Origin: Bacteroidota bacterium
GTDB taxonomy: Bacteria > Bacteroidota > Bacteroidia > B-17B0 > Aurantibacillaceae
Assembly (NCBI GenBank): GCA_013288385.1
Contig: JABDBZ010000011.1
Coordinates: forward strand, 1 to 39,473
Reading direction: 5' to 3'
DNA length: 39,473 nt
The translations under genes and the position numbers were made by a program. The notes beneath the pieces were generated by a model. That model was not told the DNA's origin, searched no databases, and saw only the letters and a list, made by a program, of their open reading frames with translations. Each line of letters begins with the position of its first letter. Positions within the stretch are counted from its first letter, which is position 1. Shown here in pieces: positions 16,100 to 25,601 of this stretch.

Positions 16100-17329
16100 T
16101 TACTTCCCTAAAGCTTTTTTCAAATTCACATCCAGTGCATTTAAAAAATCTTCTGTGTTTAAATAGTGTTCACCTAATTTTACTTTATTACCATGAATAC
16201 AAACCGCTAAGTCTTTTGTCATTTTACCAGACTCTACAGTTTCAACACATACTTTTTCTAAAGCGTGGCAGAAATTAATTAATTCTTGATTCTTATCTAA
16301 TTTTCCACGGAATTCTAAACCTCTTGTCCACGCAAAAATACTTGCAATTGGATTTGTTGAAGTTGGTTTTCCTGCTTGGTGATCACGATAATGACGAGTT
16401 ACGGTTCCATGAGCAGCTTCTGCTTCCATAGTTTTTCCATCTGGCGTAACTAAAACAGAAGTCATTAATCCTAATGAACCAAAACCTTGTGCAACTGTAT
16501 CCGATTGAACATCTCCATCATAATTTTTACAAGCCCAAACAAAATTTCCATTCCATTTTAAAGCAGATGCAACCATGTCATCAATCAAACGATGTTCATA
16601 CACAATTCCTTTTGCTTCAAATTTTGATTTAAATTCTTTTTGATAAATATCTTCGAAAATATCTTTGAATCGACCATCATATTTTTTTAAGATTGTGTTT
16701 TTAGTAGATAAATATAAAGGCCATCCTTTATCTAATGCAGTATTAAAACAAGAGTGTGCAAATCCGATAATAGACTCATCAGTATTATACATCGTTAAAG
16801 CAACACCATCACCTTTGAAATTAAATACTTCATGCGTTTGCGGCTCTCCACCTTCAGGTGTAAAAGTAACGGTCAATTTTCCTTTACCTTTTGTTAGGAA
16901 ATCAGTTGCACGATATTGATCACCAAAAGCGTGACGACCAATACAAATTGGGGCTGTCCAGTTTGGAACTAAACGCGGCACATTTTTACAAACAATTGGT
17001 TCACGAAAAACAGTTCCATCCAAAATATTACGGATAGTACCATTTGGTGATTTCCACATTTGTTTTAATTTAAATTCTTTTACACGTTCTTCATCAGGTG
17101 TAATAGTAGCGCATTTAATACCAACATTATATTTTTTAATTGCTTCTGCAGAATCAATTGTAACCTGATCATTTGTAGCATCACGGTGTTCAACGCCTAA
17201 ATCATAATACTTAATATCTACATCCAAATATGGAAGGATCAATTTATCTTTAATGAATTTCCAAATGATACGTGTCATTTCGTCGCCATCTAACTCAACT
17301 ACAGGATTGGCTACTTTAATTTTGCTCAT
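16100..17329 (-). CDS. icd: NADP-dependent isocitrate dehydrogenase
   Basis: A 409-residue enzyme of the TCA cycle that converts isocitrate + NADP+ to 2-oxoglutarate + CO2 + NADPH. It is the homodimeric subfamily shared with eukaryotes. It begins [21 protein letters not shown]. Substrate and metal residues are visible in [28 protein letters not shown]-like [26 protein letters not shown], and the YDGDVQSD block with its metal-binding Asp residues. The coenzyme region [22 protein letters not shown] fits NADP use. Length is normal. It is a single-gene unit: a strong promoter (17367-17396) lies 38 bases upstream and a terminator (16045-16078) just downstream. Confidence 0.97.
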   Translation of the reverse strand: MSKIKVANPVVELDGDEMTRIIWKFIKDKLILPYLDVDIKYYDLGVEHRDATNDQVTIDSAEAIKKYNVGIKCATITPDEERVKEFKLKQMWKSPNGTIRNILDGTVFREPIVCKNVPRLVPNWTAPICIGRHAFGDQYRATDFLTKGKGKLTVTFTPEGGEPQTHEVFNFKGDGVALTMYNTDESIIGFAHSCFNTALDKGWPLYLSTKNTILKKYDGRFKDIFEDIYQKEFKSKFEAKGIVYEHRLIDDMVASALKWNGNFVWACKNYDGDVQSDTVAQGFGSLGLMTSVLVTPDGKTMEAEAAHGTVTRHYRDHQAGKPTSTNPIASIFAWTRGLEFRGKLDKNQELINFCHALEKVCVETVESGKMTKDLAVCIHGNKVKLGEHYLNTEDFLNALDVNLKKALGK

Positions 17330-17366
17330 AATTATCTCGTTTTTAAATATTTTTATTAATGCGTTA

Positions 17367-17396
17367 CAAATGTAAAAAAGCCTTGTTATTAAGCAA
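17367..17396 (-). promoter_or_regulatory. Bacteroidetes-type promoter of icd
   Basis: On the minus strand, TTG (17396-17394) is followed after exactly 19 bases by TACATTTG (17374-17367), a perfect TAnnTTTG. Transcription should start near 17360, giving a leader of about 30 bases before the ATG at 17329. Confidence 0.72.
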
Positions 17397-17460
17397 TAAT
17401 TTTAATGACATTTTTATTGGTTATAAACCCTTATATTTGAACAAAATTTTTTAAATAGAG

Positions 17461-18117
17461 ATGAAATTTCACAAAGAAGGTTGGCCCAGTTTATTTATTG
17501 TATTGGTTTTCAGTGCTATAATCATATTTATTGCACGTCATTTTTTTCCTCAATTTGCCATCGCCCATTGGTTTGCATATATATTGAGTGGTTTTTTAAC
17601 TGTAATTATCATTCAGTTTTTCCGCGACCCAAAACGTGAGTTTACAATTCACCCAAATCAAATTATTGCACCGGCAGATGGAAAAGTGGTGGTGATTGAA
17701 GAAACAATGGAAAATGAATATTTTAAAGATAAACGCTTACAGGTATCTATTTTTATGTCGCCTCTTAATGTTCATATTAACCGTTACCCTATTTCAGGTA
17801 AAGTTGTTTTTTTTAAATACCATCCCGGTAAATTTTTGGCCGCTTGGGAGCCTAAAAGTAGTACCGATAATGAACGCACAACTATTGTTGTAGATCATAA
17901 AGATGGTCAGAAGGTTTTATTTCGTCAAATTGCCGGAGCTCTTGCGCGCCGCATTGTTTGGTATTGCAAAGAAGGTGATACTGCTGAACAATGTCAGGAA
18001 ATGGGATTTATTAAATTTGGATCTCGTGTAGATTTATTTTTACCAATTGGAACCAAATTACAAGTAAATATTGGTGACGTTGTTAAAGGTTCTCAATCGG
18101 TTTTGGCTGAAATTTAA
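17461..18117 (+). CDS. psd: Phosphatidylserine decarboxylase (short, archaeal-type)
   Basis: A 218-residue proenzyme that forms phosphatidylethanolamine from phosphatidylserine. Two N-terminal membrane segments (LFIVLVFSAIIIFIARHFF and FAYILSGFLTVIIIQFF) are followed by FRDPKREF and the conserved core APADGKVVVIEE, VSIFMSPLNVHINRYPISGKV, GKFLAAWEPKSSTDNERT and RQIAGALARRIV. The self-cleavage site is Gly-Ser in GFIKFGSRVDLFLP (Ser about 188), which produces the pyruvoyl group of the small subunit. It starts with the ATG at 17461 after the plausible -7 element TATATTTG (17432-17439). No cdsA or pssA lies next to it in this window. Confidence 0.92.
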   Translation: MKFHKEGWPSLFIVLVFSAIIIFIARHFFPQFAIAHWFAYILSGFLTVIIIQFFRDPKREFTIHPNQIIAPADGKVVVIEETMENEYFKDKRLQVSIFMSPLNVHINRYPISGKVVFFKYHPGKFLAAWEPKSSTDNERTTIVVDHKDGQKVLFRQIAGALARRIVWYCKEGDTAEQCQEMGFIKFGSRVDLFLPIGTKLQVNIGDVVKGSQSVLAEI

Positions 18118-18213
18118 TTCCCTTTTATGAGGGTTCAATGGTTAATATCTTAGACCATCATTTATTAATTTCATTTGCATAAATCTTAATTTTATAGATC
18201 AACGCATAAAGAA

Positions 18214-19719
18214 TTGTCTAATCCATTAAAAAAACTGGCGGGTCAAACTGTTATCTACGGACTAGGTACAATATTGCCACGTTTTCTAAATTTTCTTCTT
18301 ACCCCACTGCTTACTTACATTTTTCTGAAGCCGGTTGATTATGGTGTTAACTCTAAGATGTATTCATACATTGCTTTTTTTAATGTGATTTTTACTTACG
18401 GAATGGAAACCGCTTTTTTTAATTTTTCAACAAAAAAAGAAGATAAGGATAATGTATTCAACACTGCCCTCACTTCCATAATAATTTCGTCTCTCAGTTT
18501 TACAATTCTCTTGTTTTTATTTGCACAACCTATTGCCAATTGGTTAGAGTATCCCGATAAGCTTTCCTACGTTTATTGGGTCATTTTAATACTAGGCACA
18601 GAGGCTATTATGGCTATTCCTTTCGCTCGATTGCGAATGCAGAATAAAGCCAAAACTTTTGCGATTCTTAAAGCTATTAATGTATCTGTAAATGTTGCCT
18701 TGCATATTTTCTTTTTTGTGTTTTGCAAAAATGCATTCGAAGCAAATGAAACCGGAACACTCGCGGCGCTTTATGATCCGCAGATTGGGATTGGTTATTC
18801 TTTTTTTGCAGGACTAATTGCCAACATTGTTTCGCTTATTTGTTTAGCCCCCGTATTTAAAGAATTTAAATTTAAATTGGATGTTCCATTATGGACTGAA
18901 ATGTTTAAATACGCCTGGCCTTTATTGATATTGGGTTTGGCTGGAATGGTGAATGAAACTTTCGATCGGATAATTATCGATAAATTATTACCTGCAGATA
19001 TTGGTCAACATGCCCAAGGAGTTTACGGTGCTTGTTATAAAATCGCTATGTTGATGGCAATATTCCGACAAGCATTTACTTACGCCGCTGAACCATTCTT
19101 TTTTAATAGCGCAAAAGATAAAGATTCAAAAAAAGTGAATGCCTTTGTGATGAAAGCATTTGTTATTTTTTGTTGTTTTATTTTTTTAGTGACCATGATG
19201 AATCTCCCAATCATCAAACGATTAATGATGAGTTCGCTTTATTGGGAAGGACTCGCGGTTGTTCCAATTTTATTATTAGCCAATTTATTTATTGGTGTTT
19301 ATTATAATTTAAGTATTTGGTATAAGCTTACAGGACAAACTAAATTTGGTGCAATCATCACAATATTTGGAGCCATAATAACTTTGGCGATCAACTTCGC
19401 ATTTGTTCCAAAATACAGTTACATGGCTTGTGCTTGGGCTACATTTGCAGCATATGGAAGTATGATGCTTATTTCCTATTTGGTCGGGCAAAAATATTAT
19501 CCCGTTAAATACAATGTAAGAGCAATTGGTTTTTTCTTTGTCTTAGCAGTTGGTTTATACTTTGTTTCATTAATTTGGCAAGGCATTGATAATAAGTATT
19601 TGAAGCTTTTATTGAATAATTTGTTAGTAGTATTATTTGTTTTCTTGTTTTATAAGTTGGAATTTTCTAACCTGAAAAATTTTAAATCTTCGTCAGGTGC
19701 AGAAAATAAAAATAATTAA
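18214..19719 (+). CDS. Polysaccharide/oligosaccharide flippase (MOP superfamily)
   Basis: A 501-residue membrane protein with about 12-14 hydrophobic segments, of the Wzx/RfbX type (MOP exporter superfamily), moving lipid-linked sugars across the inner membrane. The N-terminus [27 protein letters not shown] is the conserved family start. It begins with TTG at 18214: a stop lies at 18187, no ATG or GTG occurs between, and the next Met would remove the first membrane helix, so the TTG start is well supported. Its end overlaps the dut start by 23 bases. A flippase-dut pair is a recurrent order in Bacteroidetes, so the overlap probably reflects one operon. The substrate is unknown; no glycosyltransferases are nearby. 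Confidence 0.88.
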   Translation: MSNPLKKLAGQTVIYGLGTILPRFLNFLLTPLLTYIFLKPVDYGVNSKMYSYIAFFNVIFTYGMETAFFNFSTKKEDKDNVFNTALTSIIISSLSFTILLFLFAQPIANWLEYPDKLSYVYWVILILGTEAIMAIPFARLRMQNKAKTFAILKAINVSVNVALHIFFFVFCKNAFEANETGTLAALYDPQIGIGYSFFAGLIANIVSLICLAPVFKEFKFKLDVPLWTEMFKYAWPLLILGLAGMVNETFDRIIIDKLLPADIGQHAQGVYGACYKIAMLMAIFRQAFTYAAEPFFFNSAKDKDSKKVNAFVMKAFVIFCCFIFLVTMMNLPIIKRLMMSSLYWEGLAVVPILLLANLFIGVYYNLSIWYKLTGQTKFGAIITIFGAIITLAINFAFVPKYSYMACAWATFAAYGSMMLISYLVGQKYYPVKYNVRAIGFFFVLAVGLYFVSLIWQGIDNKYLKLLLNNLLVVLFVFLFYKLEFSNLKNFKSSSGAENKNN

Positions 19720-20131
19720 TCAATCCAAACATCCTTTACCGGAATACGCTACCGAACATGCAGCAGGTATGGATCTCAGAGCAAGTTTAAACGAACCCAT
19801 TATTTTAAAACCACTCGAACGAACATTAGTTTCAACAGGGTTGTTTATGGAATTACCAATTGGTTACGAAGCACAAATTCGTCCGAGAAGTGGTTTAGCA
19901 TTTAAACATGGTTTAACTGTATTAAATTCTCCCGGTACAATTGATGCCGATTACAGAGGTGAGATAAAAGTTTTATTGGTTAATTTATCGAATGATAATT
20001 TTACACTCAACGATGGCGAACGCATTGCGCAAATGATAATTGCAAAACACGAAACTGCAGAATGGTCTGCGGTTGCGAAAATTGAAGAAACAAGTAGAGG
20101 TGCAGGTGGATTTGGAAGCACGGGGAAATAA
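19697..20131 (+). CDS. dut: dUTP diphosphatase (dUTPase)
   Basis: A 144-residue trimeric dUTPase, dUTP to dUMP + PPi. All five family motifs are present: [27 protein letters not shown] (catalytic Asp and uracil-binding hairpin), GERIAQMI and [10 protein letters not shown] (C-terminal lid). The start is GTG at 19697 (read as [19 protein letters not shown]), matching homologues in length; an ATG occurs only later, inside motif 1. The first 23 bases lie within the flippase gene, implying coupled translation. Confidence 0.94.
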   Translation: MQKIKIINQSKHPLPEYATEHAAGMDLRASLNEPIILKPLERTLVSTGLFMELPIGYEAQIRPRSGLAFKHGLTVLNSPGTIDADYRGEIKVLLVNLSNDNFTLNDGERIAQMIIAKHETAEWSAVAKIEETSRGAGGFGSTGK

Positions 20132-20136
20132 TTATG

Positions 20137-20424
20137 AATGTTGAGTTTTGAATGTTGAATTAAAAAAGGGAGTATAAGGAAAAAGCATAAGAAGTAAGAA
20201 TCTAGACGTACGATTCATGAACGAAGAAGTTAGGAGTTGTCAGTTCGAGTGATTTTTGCCTGCCTCTTGCGAAAATTGTATCGAGAATGACAGAAAGAGT
20301 TTTGAATGTTGAATTAAAAAAGAAGTATAAGAAAAAAGCATAAAAAGTAAGGATCTTAACGTACGATTGACGAATGGAGAAGTAAAGATCTGTCACTTCG
20401 AGCGGCAGTCGAGAAGCGGAGAAG
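20137..20424. repeat. Two tandem ~154-bp imperfect direct repeats, no gene
   Basis: This 363-base gap (20132-20494) holds no credible gene. The unit beginning gagttttgaatgttgaatta at 20143 recurs at 20297, with matching blocks agtataag..aaaagcata, aagtaag.atct, acgtacgatt and a final ttcgag. The units end in family-B style words (gtcagttcgag, tgtcacttcgagcggcag, tcgagaagcgg). The word tctagacgtac (20201) also appears inverted at 16037. The start words (ttgagttttgaatgttgaat) resemble those flanking the S23-like gene near 30450. Confidence 0.72.
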
Positions 20425-20494
20425 TAAAAAGTAGGTAGAAATAGTTGGCGATCAGAACACGAAACATAAAACTTCAAACCAGAAATATTAAAAA

Positions 20495-21688
20495 ATGAAA
20501 ACCATTGACTCTATAAATTTCTCAAACAAACGTGCTCTCATTCGCGTTGATTTTAATGTTCCACTAAATGATAAATTTGAAGTAAGTGATGAAACACGCA
20601 TTAAAGCCGCTATTCCAACCTTAAAGAAAATATTAAAAGATGGTGGAAGTATTGTGTTAATGTCGCATTTAGGTAGACCAAAAGACGGGCCAACAAATAA
20701 ATGTTCTTTAAAACATATTTTAAAAAATGTATCCAATTTATTAGGAGTTCAAGTTGCATTTGCAGACGATTGTATTAGCGAAAATGCTTTTGCAAAATCT
20801 TCTGTATTAAAAGTAGGTGAAGTTTTATTATTAGAAAATCTTCGCTTCTATAAAGAAGAAGAAAAAGGTGATGAAGCTTTCGCTAAAAAATTAAGTAAGC
20901 ATGGAGATATTTATGTGAATGATGCATTTGGTACCGCGCATCGCTCCCATGCTTCAACAGCAGTAATTGCCAAGTTTTTTAACCCGGAAAATAAATGTTT
21001 TGGCTATGTAATGGCTGGAGAAATTGCAAGTATTGATAAAGTTTTGAATAAAGCAGAGAAACCTTTTACAGCAATAATTGGTGGCGCAAAAGTGAGCGAT
21101 AAAATTTTAATTATTGAACAGCTCATGAATAAAGCCGATAACATTTTAATTAGTGGTGGAATGGCTTTTACTTTTATAAAAGCGATGGGCGGACATATCG
21201 GAAAATCCTTATGTGAAGATGATCGTTTAGAAACTGCAAAAAAGTTAATGCAAAAAGCAAAAGAAATTGGCGTTAATTTTTATTTACCAACCGATGCAAT
21301 TATTGCTGATAATTTTTCGAATGATGCCAATACAAAAGAATGTAAGATCACCGAAATCCCTGATGGTTGGATGGGACTAGATGCTGGCCCGGAAACTATG
21401 AAGATGAATAGCGAAGTGATTAAAAAATCGAAAACCATTTTATGGAACGGACCAATGGGTGTTTTTGAAATGAGCAAATTTGAAAACGGAACTAAACAAG
21501 CAGCATTGGATATTGCTGAAGCCACAAAAAATGGTGCGTACTCTTTAATTGGTGGTGGCGATAGTGTAGCTGCAATTAATAAATATCATTTAGCCGATAA
21601 TGTAAGTTATGTAAGTACCGGTGGTGGTGCATTATTAGAATATATTGAACAAGGAAGTTTGCCGGGTGTAAAGGCAATTGAAAATTGA
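20495..21688 (+). CDS. pgk: Phosphoglycerate kinase
   Basis: A 397-residue glycolytic enzyme catalysing 1,3-bisphosphoglycerate + ADP to 3-phosphoglycerate + ATP. N-domain: [14 protein letters not shown] (signature with substrate-binding Asp/Asn), [45 protein letters not shown]-domain: [55 protein letters not shown] and the Gly-rich end [25 protein letters not shown]. Length is normal and the gene is intact. It is followed after 14 bases by ispF, so the two are probably cotranscribed. Its upstream region is the repeat-filled gap, in which no clear promoter stands out. Confidence 0.97.
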   Translation: MKTIDSINFSNKRALIRVDFNVPLNDKFEVSDETRIKAAIPTLKKILKDGGSIVLMSHLGRPKDGPTNKCSLKHILKNVSNLLGVQVAFADDCISENAFAKSSVLKVGEVLLLENLRFYKEEEKGDEAFAKKLSKHGDIYVNDAFGTAHRSHASTAVIAKFFNPENKCFGYVMAGEIASIDKVLNKAEKPFTAIIGGAKVSDKILIIEQLMNKADNILISGGMAFTFIKAMGGHIGKSLCEDDRLETAKKLMQKAKEIGVNFYLPTDAIIADNFSNDANTKECKITEIPDGWMGLDAGPETMKMNSEVIKKSKTILWNGPMGVFEMSKFENGTKQAALDIAEATKNGAYSLIGGGDSVAAINKYHLADNVSYVSTGGGALLEYIEQGSLPGVKAIEN

Positions 21689-21702
21689 TTTATAAATAAA
21701 TT

Positions 21703-22182
21703 ATGAATTTCAGAATAGGATTTGGATACGATGTACACCCACTTAAAAAAGGAAGAGACCTTTGGATTGGTGGCATTAAATTAGAGCATCATTCCGGGTG
21801 TGATGGACACAGTGATGCTGATGTTTTATTGCATGCTATATGTGATGCGTTATTAGGCGCGGCTAATTTAAGAGACATTGGTTTTCATTTTCCAAATACA
21901 AATCCTCAATTCAAAAATGCAGATAGTAAAGTTCTTTTAAAAGAAGTTGTGAAACTATTAAAAGACAAAGGTTACTTTATTGGCAACATCGATTCTACTT
22001 TAGCAATGGAAGCTCCAAAAATAAATCCACATATCTCTGCCATGCAAAAAGTAATTGCTCCCATTTTAGAAATTGATGAAGATTGTGTTTCTATAAAAGC
22101 TACCACCAACGAAAAGTTGGGTTATGTTGGTAAAGAAGAAGGTGTAAATGCTTATGCCGTTGCTTTGATTTATAAAAAATAA
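21703..22182 (+). CDS. ispF: 2-C-methyl-D-erythritol 2,4-cyclodiphosphate synthase
   Basis: A 159-residue trimeric enzyme of the MEP isoprenoid pathway. It cyclises CDP-methylerythritol 2-phosphate to MEcPP with release of CMP. The zinc ligands are in GYDVHPLKKGRDLWIGG (Asp and His) and GHSDADVLLHAICDALLGAANLRDIGFHFPNT (His42-equivalent). The CMP-binding end is SIKATTNEKLGYVGKEEGVNAYAVALI. Its presence implies that isoprenoids are made through the MEP route. It lies 14 bases after pgk and ends before a repeat region and a two-way terminator. Confidence 0.96.
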   Translation: MNFRIGFGYDVHPLKKGRDLWIGGIKLEHHSGCDGHSDADVLLHAICDALLGAANLRDIGFHFPNTNPQFKNADSKVLLKEVVKLLKDKGYFIGNIDSTLAMEAPKINPHISAMQKVIAPILEIDEDCVSIKATTNEKLGYVGKEEGVNAYAVALIYKK

Positions 22183-22198
22183 TTTTCCAGAAAAATTT

Positions 22199-22358
22199 GC
22201 CACGGAGGCACAAAGACACGGTTTTCAATTTGGAACTCTTCGAAGTCAATGTCAGTTCGAGCGCGAGTCGAGAACCGTTTTACTTAAAAATCAATATTAT
22301 TACAAATCATAGTCTTCTCGTCCTTCGACTCCGCTCAGGATGACAGCTCGAAGTGACA
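22199..22358. repeat. Mixed intergenic repeats: family A word and inverted family B pair
   Basis: ccacggaggcacaaagacac (22200) is a family A word. tcagttcgagcgcgagtcga (near 22250) and cttcgactccgctcaggatg (22323), followed by acagctcgaagtgac, are the two inverted arms of the family B palindrome. They lie between the convergent ispF and YHYH genes and carry no gene. Confidence 0.75.
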
Positions 22359-22382
22359 AGATTCTGGATTCTTTTATAAAAC

Positions 22383-22414
22383 AAAAAAGTCGCTAATTTC
22401 TCAGCGACTTTTTT
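22383..22414. terminator. Bidirectional intrinsic terminator
   Basis: aaaaaagtcgct, an 8-base loop, then agcgactttttt forms a perfect 12-bp stem whose outer part is A on one side and U on the other. It therefore ends transcripts from both ispF (+) and the YHYH gene (-), whose stop codon is 22 bases away. Confidence 0.9.
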
Positions 22415-22435
22415 CCAAAATTATTTTTAATAAAA

Positions 22436-23743
22436 TTAATCAACCAACATAATCTTCTTCACCATTTTACTTTTACCACTTTCAAAACTCAAAATATAAA
22501 CGCCTGCACTTAAATATTTAAGTGGTAACGAAATTTTATTTTGATATTGATTCGCATAATATAATTGGTTAACCAAAATTCTTCCTTGATAATCTGAAAC
22601 TTTTACTGTTAAGTCTGCACTCGTATTTGAAACTTCAAACTGCAATAAATTATCTTCAACCGGATTTGGAAATACATTTATCTCAGAAGGAAATGTATTG
22701 TATTCCAGAATTGATGTTGCTGTTGGAATATATTGAGTTGCTCCACCAGGAACCACATTGTTTCCCCCACCCGTACCAGTATTACCAGAATTAACCACAC
22801 CATAATATTGTGGCCCTAGCACGTAAGGATAAATTGGATTATTAGATGCATCTACTGTTACAAAATATGCATACGTTCCCGCAGGATATTCTGGAGTTAC
22901 ACAAAAACGTCCGTTGTATTGATCCAAATCACCAAGACCGGCAACATAAAAATAATCTTCATTAAATGTTCCTGCATAATAAGTACTTGGTGTCATAGCT
23001 ATCATAACCGTTGTTGACATCGACGGCCCAAGTGATCGTGTAGTGGCGGAAGTTAACGAATAACTTGGAGTCATTCTTTTGATTGCCCCTGTTCCATTTG
23101 TATTTGTAAAAGCATACGGACCATAAACCGGAAAGCCATCAAAAGCATAACCAATAATTGGTGAATGAACAGTGGTGTTACTAAAAGAAAATAAACATTT
23201 TGGGATCGCGTGATTATGATAAGTTCCCGTTTGGTTTGGATGACCTAAACACGCATCAAAACTTACACCTTCAAAAACATAAGCGTTCCGATTCCATGTG
23301 CCAGTTCCCATTGAAACTGTATTCGTCATATTGTTCCAATAGTAACCATCCATTGGATTAAAAATTGTTGCTCCATTCGACCATACGCCGATTGGGCCAA
23401 GACCTGATGTTGTTTTTGTACCTGTATTATTAACGGGATTCAAAGTTATTTTCCATGTTTTATTTTGAGCACTTGGAATATTTGGATTCCCTGTCCACGG
23501 ACCAACATTATAACTTGGAATTCCCTGACTCGCGATGTAAGCATCTGTTGCAGTATAATAAACAGATTGAACATTTGCCGGAATAGTCCCAAATGTAGGG
23601 GTTGTACAAGTGGGACAATTATAGCCCGTTAAACTTGTGGTGTTGATTACCCAAGAAGTAATGGCAGGACTAGTTTGAGAATTAATTGTAAGTTTGGTTG
23701 AAACAATTACAAGTGCTGTGAGTATCAGTTTTTTCATATTCAT
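22436..23743 (-). CDS. Secreted YHYH-domain protein with T9SS sorting domain
   Basis: A 435-residue protein with a signal peptide (KKLILTALVIVSTKLTINS before QTSP). The YHYH domain (about 90-310) has NPMDGYYWNN, DACLGHPNQTGTYHNHAIPK (the YHYH-like His motif, here YHNH), IIGYAFDGFPVYGPYA, and YVAGLGDLDQYNGRFCVTPEYPAGTYAYFVT. The family is found in secreted proteins and is suspected to bind metal, but its function is not established. A Gly/Asn-rich linker (GNTGTGGGNN) leads to a T9SS type A domain (INVFPNPVEDNLLQFEV, YLSAGVYILSFESGKSKMVKKIMLV). It is 49 bases downstream of the dihaem peroxidase gene and looks like the last gene of the sigma/MbnP/peroxidase unit. Confidence 0.88.
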   Translation of the reverse strand: MNMKKLILTALVIVSTKLTINSQTSPAITSWVINTTSLTGYNCPTCTTPTFGTIPANVQSVYYTATDAYIASQGIPSYNVGPWTGNPNIPSAQNKTWKITLNPVNNTGTKTTSGLGPIGVWSNGATIFNPMDGYYWNNMTNTVSMGTGTWNRNAYVFEGVSFDACLGHPNQTGTYHNHAIPKCLFSFSNTTVHSPIIGYAFDGFPVYGPYAFTNTNGTGAIKRMTPSYSLTSATTRSLGPSMSTTVMIAMTPSTYYAGTFNEDYFYVAGLGDLDQYNGRFCVTPEYPAGTYAYFVTVDASNNPIYPYVLGPQYYGVVNSGNTGTGGGNNVVPGGATQYIPTATSILEYNTFPSEINVFPNPVEDNLLQFEVSNTSADLTVKVSDYQGRILVNQLYYANQYQNKISLPLKYLSAGVYILSFESGKSKMVKKIMLVD

Positions 23744-23792
23744 TTTTTATCTGGTTTATAGTTTAGACGTTTTATATTAATTAATCCCTCGC

Positions 23793-24830
23793 TTATTGAT
23801 AAATATTTTGTCTGTATTGCAAATTATAGAGAAAATACTTATCGGTAAGGGTTTTCAAAAATGCAATGAGATCCTTTTTATCTTGCTTGGTAAGATTTAC
23901 ATTTTGTTTTAATTGAGATGCCAAAGTCGGGCTTTGAATAACCCCAGAAGTATAATGTTCTAAAACATCTTTCAATTTATTTACTCTCCCATCATGAAAA
24001 TAAGGCGCTGAAAATTCAATATTTCTTAAGGAAGGGACTTTAAATTTTAACGAGTCTGATTTGCTCTGAGTAACTTTCATTCGTCCAAAATCCTTTAGAA
24101 CAGTATCCAGACTTAAGCCATTGTTCTCAAAACTATTATTCGTAAATAATGGTTCAGTATGACAGGAAGAACAATTCTTTTTGAAGACAGAATAACCATT
24201 GAGTTCACTTACAGTAAACTCAACATTTCCTTCATGACGCATAATGCTATCATATTTAGAATTATAAGAAACCAAATTGCCTGTAAATTGAGCCAATGAT
24301 TTAAAAAGTTTCTGTGAATTAACTACACTATCTTTAAATGCTTTGTAAAATAGTCTGCGATATTTACTTGAAGAGTTTAATCTTGCAATTACATCCACCA
24401 GTTTACTGTTCATTTCAACCGGATTTGTTATCGGATTTATTGCTTGCACCTCCAAATTATTTACGCCACCATCCCACATGAATGATTTATTCCAAACCAG
24501 ATTCATAAGCACTAAAGAATTTCGAGTACCAATTAAACCTTGAATACCATGACTTAATTTATGATCGGCATGTGTGAAAGCTGTAAAAGATAAATGACAA
24601 CTGGCGCATGAAATACTACTATCAGAAGAAAGAATAGGATCATAAAACAATTCTTTTCCCAAATCAAAACCATTTAATGTAAGCGGATTATTTTTAAAAT
24701 CGTAATTCGGTTTTGGCCATCCTTTAGGAACAAAAAACTTAATCTCTTTTTCATTTGTAAAAATAAAAGCAGAGCAAATAAAAATTACAAATGCACTTAA
24801 AACTAAAATATGTATTCGTTTATATTTCAT
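23793..24830 (-). CDS. MauG/MbnH-type dihaem cytochrome c peroxidase family protein
   Basis: A 345-residue exported protein with an N-terminal hydrophobic segment (IHILVLSAFVIFICSAFIF). There are two c-type haem sites: CASCH (about residue 77, in SSISCASCHLSFT) and CSSCH (about 219, in FKKNCSSCHTEPLF). Other family blocks are GTRNSLVLMNLVWNKSFMWDGG, NPVEMNS, VPSLRNIEFSAPYFHDGRV and DLIAFLKTL. Members either reduce H2O2 (CcpA) or oxidise protein residues (MauG, MbnH). Its ATG directly follows the stop of an MbnP-family gene with no base between, and MbnH is known to oxidise a Trp of MbnP, so an MbnH-like role is the best guess. Confidence 0.9.
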   Translation of the reverse strand: MKYKRIHILVLSAFVIFICSAFIFTNEKEIKFFVPKGWPKPNYDFKNNPLTLNGFDLGKELFYDPILSSDSSISCASCHLSFTAFTHADHKLSHGIQGLIGTRNSLVLMNLVWNKSFMWDGGVNNLEVQAINPITNPVEMNSKLVDVIARLNSSSKYRRLFYKAFKDSVVNSQKLFKSLAQFTGNLVSYNSKYDSIMRHEGNVEFTVSELNGYSVFKKNCSSCHTEPLFTNNSFENNGLSLDTVLKDFGRMKVTQSKSDSLKFKVPSLRNIEFSAPYFHDGRVNKLKDVLEHYTSGVIQSPTLASQLKQNVNLTKQDKKDLIAFLKTLTDKYFLYNLQYRQNIYQ

Positions 24831-25589
24831 TTAAGGATTTATACTTTTCTTAAATTTGATCATGTCAGAATAATTGTTCGCCATGATCATCGCTTGTTTA
24901 TTTGGAAGTACAACACTATTTGTTTTTGAAACATCAATAGTAACCGGCGTTTTGAACCATTCAGCCACATCCGCATATAATTCAAGCACAGTCGTTTTAC
25001 TTGAAACGATTTTAAGATCATCTAACTTTATTGAATTCTTTCTTAAAGAATTATAAGGCGATAAATAACCTCCTATATGAAATTCAAATTCATTGTGCAA
25101 CGTTTTACATACTTTCGAATGCCCAATAATTCTAGCTGCTATGTAGCCCGTGTTCCAAGCCCAATACATTCCTTTGATAGGATCAAGATCACCGGTTAAA
25201 GCTCCTGAAACATTTTTTAAACTATCTACGCCAATATTAAATGAAAAATTACTGTAAGTTCCTTCCGGAATGTTTTTTATAACGATTGTCTGAGTTACTG
25301 AATCCTCTGCATCAACCAAATGATAACTCTCAACTTCACAAAATGAATTTGCTCCTTCCTTTTTTAAACACAGTTTACACAAGTAAAATTTGAAATCATC
25401 AATGTAAACACTATCTCCATGAGTGTTTATGTAACCATGATCAGATAAAATTAATTGTGTTTGATTAAAAACAGGATGGATTTTTATTTTTAAAGTCCCG
25501 GAATTATTTTGTGCAGAGAAAAATTCAATCGCAAATAGAAATAAAATAAAAAAGACTATTCTATTCGCTATGTTAATTCTAAAGTTCAT
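24831..25589 (-). CDS. MbnP-family (copper-binding partner) protein
   Basis: A 252-residue protein with a signal peptide (RIVFFILFLFAIEFFSA before QNN). It contains the MbnP-like pattern: LKIKIHPVFNQTQLIL, YIDDFKFYLCKLCL (with a Cys pair), the SFNIGVDSLKNVSGALTGDLDP block, the signature GMYWAWNTGYIAARIIG, and FEFHIGGYLSPYN. In the methanotroph system MbnP binds copper after MbnH converts a Trp to kynurenine; the GM.W.W..GY Trp residues are present here. It is joined without a gap to the dihaem peroxidase gene. The placement strongly suggests an MbnP/MbnH pair without methanobactin genes, as in other non-methanotrophs. Which Trp is modified, if any, is not visible. Confidence 0.85.
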   Translation of the reverse strand: MNFRINIANRIVFFILFLFAIEFFSAQNNSGTLKIKIHPVFNQTQLILSDHGYINTHGDSVYIDDFKFYLCKLCLKKEGANSFCEVESYHLVDAEDSVTQTIVIKNIPEGTYSNFSFNIGVDSLKNVSGALTGDLDPIKGMYWAWNTGYIAARIIGHSKVCKTLHNEFEFHIGGYLSPYNSLRKNSIKLDDLKIVSSKTTVLELYADVAEWFKTPVTIDVSKTNSVVLPNKQAMIMANNYSDMIKFKKSINP

Positions 25590-25601
25590 TTAAGTTCATT
25601 T

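Noticed and set aside
20137..20424. CRISPR array
   Set aside because: Only two long imperfect units of ~154 bp, no short identical repeats with unique spacers, and no cas genes.
20202..20477. A 91-residue - strand ORF upstream of pgk
   Set aside because: It lies entirely across the two tandem repeats and has no family features, so it is a repeat artefact.
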